DNA of 64,000 nt from Bretschneidera sinensis (lineage: Eukaryota; Streptophyta; Magnoliopsida; Brassicales; Akaniaceae): NCBI GenBank assembly GCA_023935145.1, contig CM043699.1, forward strand, positions 68,488,638 through 68,552,637, read 5' to 3'. A program made the translations under genes and the position numbers. Positions 59,306 through 64,000 of the stretch are shown here, one piece after another. The notes under the pieces are model-generated. The model saw only the letters and a program-made list of their open reading frames with translations, was not told where the DNA came from and made no database searches. Position 1 is the stretch's first letter; every line of letters starts with the position of its first letter.

Positions 59306-60593
59306 GTGTCGTCTACTAGGGGGAGTCTGGCTGAAGACTTTAAACTTAGCACTCATGGGAGGCACCCCACAGCTTATCTTTTCTGTTTGTTTATTATTTT
59401 ATATATTTATGATTAATGTGTGTTTCCAGTATTTTTTGTTTCCCAGTCTTTATTTTTCAGGGACAACGCGTACTTCAGTTCAAGTTTGGGGGTATGCTAT
59501 GAGCAATACCAAGTCAACTCTTTCCATATTATTCACACATTGGGGTCAATGTGTAATTTAAGTTTGGGGGTATGGGAGACACATTACACACACTTTGTCC
59601 TAATTTGTTGTTGTTTTTCTTCATATATATAAAAAAAAGAAGGTAAATGCATGCTCATGTTATCTTGAAATTTTGGTTGATTTAAACAATTTCTGTGATG
59701 TGATTCATTGGTGAGCTTAAATTTTGGAGCACATGATCTGTTGATAAAGTTTTAAAATTTAGTTATTTACTTGAGGCATTTGAGAATTCACATGTTTGAT
59801 CTCTAATCTAACACGAGCATATTAGTACGCATTATGTGAGGTATGACATGTGATTTTAATATGTACGTTTCTGTCTTAACTGAAACTGGATGACTTGTTG
59901 GATTAACACTTTGGCATATATATATAAAAAAAATGAATGAAAATGATGATCATAAATAAACTTTCCACTGAGTAACTGGACCTTTTGCCTCAGTAAGCAG
60001 TGAGTGTTCACGTCAAAAGGTTGGAATGTTGTTTAATAGTATTAAGGCCAGTTTAATTTCGTAGCATTTTTGACTCGAATTAGTAAGTCCTAAGGGGTGT
60101 CTGTACACCTAATGCCCTAAAACCATCTGGTTTGGGAGTCATTGACTCAACACTCGCTACATTGGTCAATTAGAAAGCTTAAGGAAACTAAACATAGCAG
60201 AGCCTTACAAAAAAAAAAAAGAGAGAAGAAAATAAAAACTATGCCATTTTCGTTCATTCTGACGGTAAATGCGGTGAATCTTGAGACATAGAGAACTTAC
60301 ATATTGGACTCATTCGGAAGCTTCATTTTTATTTGCTAATTCACTTTACACTGAGTCAGACTTGTGATGCCTTAACCTGCCTTTTATAAGTAATTAGATT
60401 TTAACATTTCTATTCATTGCGAAGATGGGTTTATCTTTTTAAGCTTGCTCATGAATAAATATCATGGTGGTGTGTGCTCCTTAAATTTTTGGATAACATG
60501 AGTGATGAACTTATCTTTATGTTCTTTGTTTCTCATTTAGTTTTTTTGTTTTGTTTTGCTAAGGGACTAACAAAATATAAGTTTGGGGGTATT
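59306..60593 (+). other. A6 3' non-coding region with conserved RNA modules
   Basis: The order is post-pol motif (59324-59374), pyrimidine tract with TTTTTCAGGGACAA (near 59452), polypurine-like copy (59482-59494), hairpin ACACATTGGGGTCAATGTGT (59535-59554) and second polypurine-like copy (59560-59572). These are followed by a single CACTGAG/CTCAGT module (59960-60022), three hairpins (60096-60148) and the final polypurine tract (60579-60591). No protein is encoded. Confidence 0.8.
60096..60148 (+). promoter_or_regulatory. Row of three hairpins in A6 3' RNA
   Basis: Stems are GGTGT-CTGT-ACACC (60096-60109), AAACCA-TC-TGGTTT (60120-60133) and GAGTCA-T-TGACTC (60136-60148). The loop of the first differs from A3 (CTTT) and A5 (CATT), while the stem is unchanged. 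Confidence 0.7.
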
Positions 60594-60750
60594 TGATGAA
60601 TCTTAAATATTGCATATTTAAGCCCTTTAATTTATATTTGTTAGGTTCTTAACTTGTATTATTTCATTTTATTTTATGTGTTTTCTGTATTTTTATAGGT
60701 TTGTGGAGAAAATGAAGCATTTCGAGAGATGTCAAGCTTCAAGAGCATTA

Positions 60751-60925
60751 GCGATCGATCGCACCGTGCTGCAATCGAGCGCATGGTCAATATCCCACAT
60801 CGAAATCTTTGCAGTGTAGTGTTCTTACGATCGATCGCACCTGACTCATGATCGAGCGCACAGGCGATTGTGTGCACAAGACCTACGATTGAGCGCAAAT
60901 GCGATCGATCGCACTATTCTGCGAT
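60751..60925 (+). promoter_or_regulatory. GATCGATCGCAC palindrome cluster in A6 LTR
   Basis: Perfect GCGATCGATCGC palindromes occur at 60751-60762 and 60901-60912, with close variants in between (ACGATCGATCGCAC near 60828, ATCGAGCGCA near 60774 and 60851). The cluster lies just upstream of the TATA box at 60989. Confidence 0.65.
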
Positions 60926-60988
60926 CGAGTGCACTCGGGGCAGTATCCCACATCGAATCTGAAACCTATAGTGCTTCGAGACTCCCCC

Positions 60989-60996
60989 TATATAAA
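60989..60996 (+). promoter_or_regulatory. A6 LTR TATA box
   Basis: CCCTATATAAACACC stands where the other A-element LTRs have TATATAAG or TATAAATA. Confidence 0.65.
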
Positions 60997-61805
60997 CACC
61001 ATCTGACTTCATCATTTGGTGTGCAATTCCTGAGCCATTTGGTGTAATCCGATGGATGTCTGCTAGCATTCTGGTGGACCCCGAAGGCTTTGCTACCATG
61101 AGGGGAAGCGCCGCCCAACAGCAAGTGGAATTTCTCCCTTGTATAGTAAATATTTCTTATCATTTTGTTTTGTTTAGTTTAAATGTTTAGTACTTTTATT
61201 ATGAACTTTAGTTTCATAACTATGAGTGGCTAGAATATTTAACTAAGGTTGAAAATGAAGCCTCGCCGTTGTTTGGCATATTAGTTTCAGTTTTGTTTAT
61301 GATGTTTTAGTATAAATGTTCTATCAATTATTTGAGTAGAATCTTAGGATTGATTGTGTTTAAATTGTTCTGTTGGATATTCCTTGTGTTTCATCTGATG
61401 GATACATCGAATCGTTTTCGATTAAATTGGATTTCCTTTGTGATTTGTTAAAAGCGGATACATTGGATGCTTTTGGTTTAATCAGGATATTCGTTATTTT
61501 TTGTCTTAAGTTGGATTCATAGAATGTTTTGATAGGCTATTGTTAGAACATTGAGATATATGCTTAACTTCGGCGGGGTGGATTCTGAAACCTTAGTGTC
61601 TTTATTATTAGTTTTAAATCAATTTAGTTTAGTTTTTATTTGTTTTGCAACATATAATTCAAAACTCGGAACTAGGTTAAGATAAGTTTAGTTTAGATAA
61701 AATTACATTTTCACAACGCAATTCCCTGTGGATTCGACCTCGCACTTGCACAACACTATATTGCAAACGACTCGTGCGCTTGCGAGTAATTTAAAACTCA
61801 CAACA

Positions 61806-63324
61806 CAGACCATCCTTGACCGCCTACCTCCTGCACTCGGTACCCTCCTCGATTGCACCCACAGATGATCAGCAGTGAGAGGATACCCCGTCTGGCTAAA
61901 GATATAAAACTTAGTGCTAATGAGAGGCACCCCAGACATATCTTTTTTCATTTTAGTACTTTTCATTTGTTTATAGTTATATTTACATGTCTATTATTTA
62001 TATTTTGTTTTCCAGAACAATGTTTATTTTTCTTTGTCAGGTACTTCTTGCGTGCATCCAATTCAAGTTTGGGGGCGCGTACAAGCAAGCAACCTAGTTC
62101 TCCATCTCCCAGGTCAGATCTTTCCATGCCACACACACATTGGGGACAATGTGTATTTTAAGTTTGGGGGTAGTGGGAGATACTAGATACTATTGCACAC
62201 ACACACTTGAAACACGTGCACGCACTAAATCCCAGTTTTTTTTTTTTTTTTAGAAAAGATAAATGTATGTTCATTTGGTAACAAAAATGTTGGTTGATTT
62301 AAAAATTTGATAACATTTCATTAGTAAACTTAAAAACTAGAACACATAGTCTTGTATTAGGAATTTTACAAAGTTAGTTACCTATCTCAAGGCACCAAAG
62401 AATTCACAAGTTTGATCCAAATTTGCACAAGCACATTTAGCATGCATTTATGTGGGGTATGACACATAATTCTTTTATATATGTTTCCATAACCTAACTA
62501 TAATCGGAGAACTTGCTAAAAAGAACACTTTGGCATAAGGAAAATAAAGAAAAATGTTCATCATGCAAAAAAGTGATTAAAAAGCTTCTAATGATCATTA
62601 AAAACTTTCCACTGAGTAACTGGGCCTCTTGCCTCAGTAAGCATTGAGTGTTCACATCAAAAGGTGGGAAGTAAGACTTTAATGATCATAATAAAAATTT
62701 CCACTGAGTAACTGGGCCTCTTGCCTCAGTAAGCATTGAGTGTTCACATCAAAAGGTTGGAATTTCATTTAGGGGCATTAAAACCTATTAGTTTTGTAGC
62801 CTTTTTGATTCGAGTTAGTAAGTCCTTAGGGGTGTCATTACACCTAATGCCCTAAAACCATCTGGTTTGGGAGTCATTGGCCAACCGCTCGTTACAAGAG
62901 TTAAATAGAAAGCTCGATGGAACTCAACATGGCAAAGATAGCATGACAAAAGAAAAAGAAAGAAGAAGCAAATATTATGCCATTTTGTTCTCTTTGATAA
63001 GAAATTCGATAAAGGTTTGGGCACCGAAACACTATACACTAAAATTATGTGGAAGCCCCATCTTATATGTGCTAAGTCATCACACACAAATCAAACTTGC
63101 GATGCCTTAGGCCAGCCTTAGGTAAGTAATATGAGCTTTTGAAAATCCTTTTTCAATACAAAAATGTGTTTTTATTTTAAGCTTACTCATGAACGGTTAT
63201 CATAGTTTTATGCACAACCCAGATTTTTGAATATCATGGAAATGAATTTATCTTTAAATTTTGTTCTAACACAGTCTTTAGTTTTGTATTGCTAAGGGAC
63301 TAGAAATATATAAGTTTGGGGGTA
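61806..63324 (+). other. A5 3' non-coding region with conserved RNA modules
   Basis: The first 85 bases may be the last remains of A5 pol. Then come the post-pol motif in a diverged form (61890-61936) and a pyrimidine tract ending TTTGTCAGGTACTT (near 62035). A polypurine-like copy (62065-62077), the hairpin with GGGA loop (62135-62154) and a second polypurine-like copy (62160-62172) follow. Two nearly identical 60-base modules (62602-62664 and 62697-62757), hairpins 1 and 2 (62831-62844 and 62855-62868) and the polypurine tract AAGTTTGGGGGTA (63312-63324) complete the region. The third hairpin is disrupted here. The frames at 62815-63110 are not genes. Confidence 0.78.
62602..62757 (+). repeat. 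Recent tandem duplication of the 60-base module in A5
   Basis: Two copies with CACTGAGTAACTGGGCCTC, CTCAGTAAGCATTGAGTG and CACATCAAAAGG are about 95 bases apart and nearly identical, so this duplication looks younger than the one in A3. Confidence 0.85.
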
Positions 63325-64000
63325 TGATAAGTGCTTAAATAATCATATTTAAGCCCCTTAATTTACACTTGTTAGGCTCTTTATTTATCTATTTCTATGG
63401 ATTCTACTTCATTTTCGTGTTTTATGTGTTTTTCACAAGACTTGGACAAAAAGATGATAATTTGGAGCTTTTAGAAGCAAAGGTCAAGATCTGCCATCTA
63501 GCAAATTGTGCTCGAGCGCACTCCATTGAGATCGAGCGCACAAGAGCACGAGCGCACTTGAAGAAAGCTCGAGCGCACACTTGCGCTCGAGCGCATCCCG
63601 CATACGCTCGAGCGCAATAACTCCAGAGGCGGCAGAGCCAGATATGGAAAAAAGTCTTCCAACTCCAAGAAGGAATTAGGGTTTCAGGACACTAAGAGGA
63701 CCCTATAAATAGCCCTGTAAAACACATAAACTGGACCTTTTGTTCTAGATTCAAAGTAGAGAGCTTAAGAGAGAAATTGACGACTCGTCTCCCGAGTCTT
63801 CTTCAGTTTTAGTTTTCTGTTTTTATTTCATTATATTTAGAATGTTTAGTTTACTTTGTATGTGTAACTAAACTCCTACAAGGCTCAATTGAAGCCCTAG
63901 TTATGCTTTTCCACATGTTCATTCATTGATTATCTTTGCTATAGCATTGTTAGAATATTTAACTTGGTTAATACCTGTTTGTATTAAATTCCTCATATGT
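63325..64000 (+). repeat. A5 3' LTR (partial, runs off the window)
   Basis: It aligns with 51810-52506. The CG-rich box cluster is at 63507-63617 and the TATA box at 63704-63711. Several boxes keep CTCGAGCGCA where the 5' LTR has CTCGAGTGCA. The frame 63369-63620 only translates these boxes. Confidence 0.93.

Larger units (their letters stand above)
53665..61805 (+). mobile_element. Athila-type element A6, lacking its 5' LTR and primer site
   Basis: The order is partial leader, gag, protease, RT, RNase H, integrase, 3' non-coding region, polypurine tract (60579-60591) and 3' LTR (60594-61805). It is the full-pol relative of A3 and A4. Its left edge is a direct joint to A5 gag. On the right, A5's 3' non-coding sequence resumes right after the LTR end CAACA. 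No target duplication can be tested because the 5' LTR is missing. Confidence 0.82.
60594..61805 (+). repeat. A6 3' LTR
   Basis: It starts TGATGAATCTTAAATATTG and ends AACTCACAACA; the 3' two thirds align with A3 LTRs. Its U3 lacks the shared 190-base module and instead has GCGATCGATCGC boxes (60751-60925). The TATA box TATATAAA is at 60989-60996. No partner LTR exists in the window. Confidence 0.88.
51810..64000 (+). mobile_element. Athila-type element A5 (continues past window), chimeric with A6
   Basis: 5' LTR 51810-53094, Asp primer site 53101-53118, gag start 53402-53689, then A6 sequence (about 53665-61805), then A5's own 3' non-coding region (61806-63324) and the first 676 bases of its 3' LTR. 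The two LTRs differ at about 45 of about 680 aligned positions by eye, mostly transitions. A5 lies inside Tekay LTR d; the right target duplication is outside the window. Confidence 0.9.

Noticed and set aside
63369..63620. Plus-strand frame with repeated ARAH peptides
   Set aside because: Produced by the GCTCGAGCGCAC boxes of the A5 LTR; the partner LTR lacks the same open frame.

Overview
This window is plant nuclear DNA, most likely eudicot repeat-rich heterochromatin. The evidence is a plant-type hAT transposase with introns, Tekay/Del-type Ty3-gypsy elements with long LTRs and initiator-Met primer sites, and Athila-type Ty3-gypsy elements with Asp-tRNA primer sites. There are long AT-rich spacers and many CG-to-TG/CA changes typical of methylated DNA. 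I see no host gene, rRNA gene, tRNA gene or bacterial operon. Almost everything is transposon, nested up to three deep. Element names (T = Tekay-like, A = Athila-like) are mine.

Layout. 1-4345: part of a hAT DNA transposon with a decayed four-exon transposase. It abuts the protease region of a minus-strand Tekay element, T1 (4346-7640: gag-protease, Met primer site, partial LTR a). 7641-8421: a GC-richer block that looks organellar, probably mitochondrial. 8422-34674: Tekay element T2, minus strand (LTR b, body, LTR c). Its chromodomain-like end is split by Athila element A1 (10688-28737, minus strand, TSD GTACT), and A1's second ORF is split by the gag-only element A2 (13978-20325, minus). 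34675-51809: Tekay element T3, minus strand, which shares LTR c with T2 and has LTR d on its other side. T3 is broken by A3 (35931-41745, plus, TSD ACTGA) and A4 (43502-49093, minus, TSD ATAGA), and LTR d is broken by A5 (51810 to beyond 64000, plus). Inside A5 lies A6 (about 53665-61805), with gag-pol and a 3' LTR but no 5' LTR.

How the parts relate. The Tekay copies are the oldest layer and very decayed. They give internal 'empty sites' that confirm the A1, A3 and A4 insertions. A1 and A6 carry full but broken gag-pol. A2, A3 and A4 are non-autonomous derivatives without active-site pol. A3 and A4 share their deletion junctions and an almost open gag/RT-fragment frame, so they represent an amplified defective lineage that needed helper proteins.

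The most interesting signal is in the long 3' untranslated regions of the Athila elements. A3, A4, A5 and A6 all keep the same ordered non-coding modules: a roughly 50-base post-pol motif, a hairpin followed by a polypurine-like tract, a structured module of about 60 bases present once or twice, and a row of perfect short hairpins. They are retained even where pol has been deleted, as expected for cis-acting RNA signals. I found no obvious cellular system (defence, metabolic or other).
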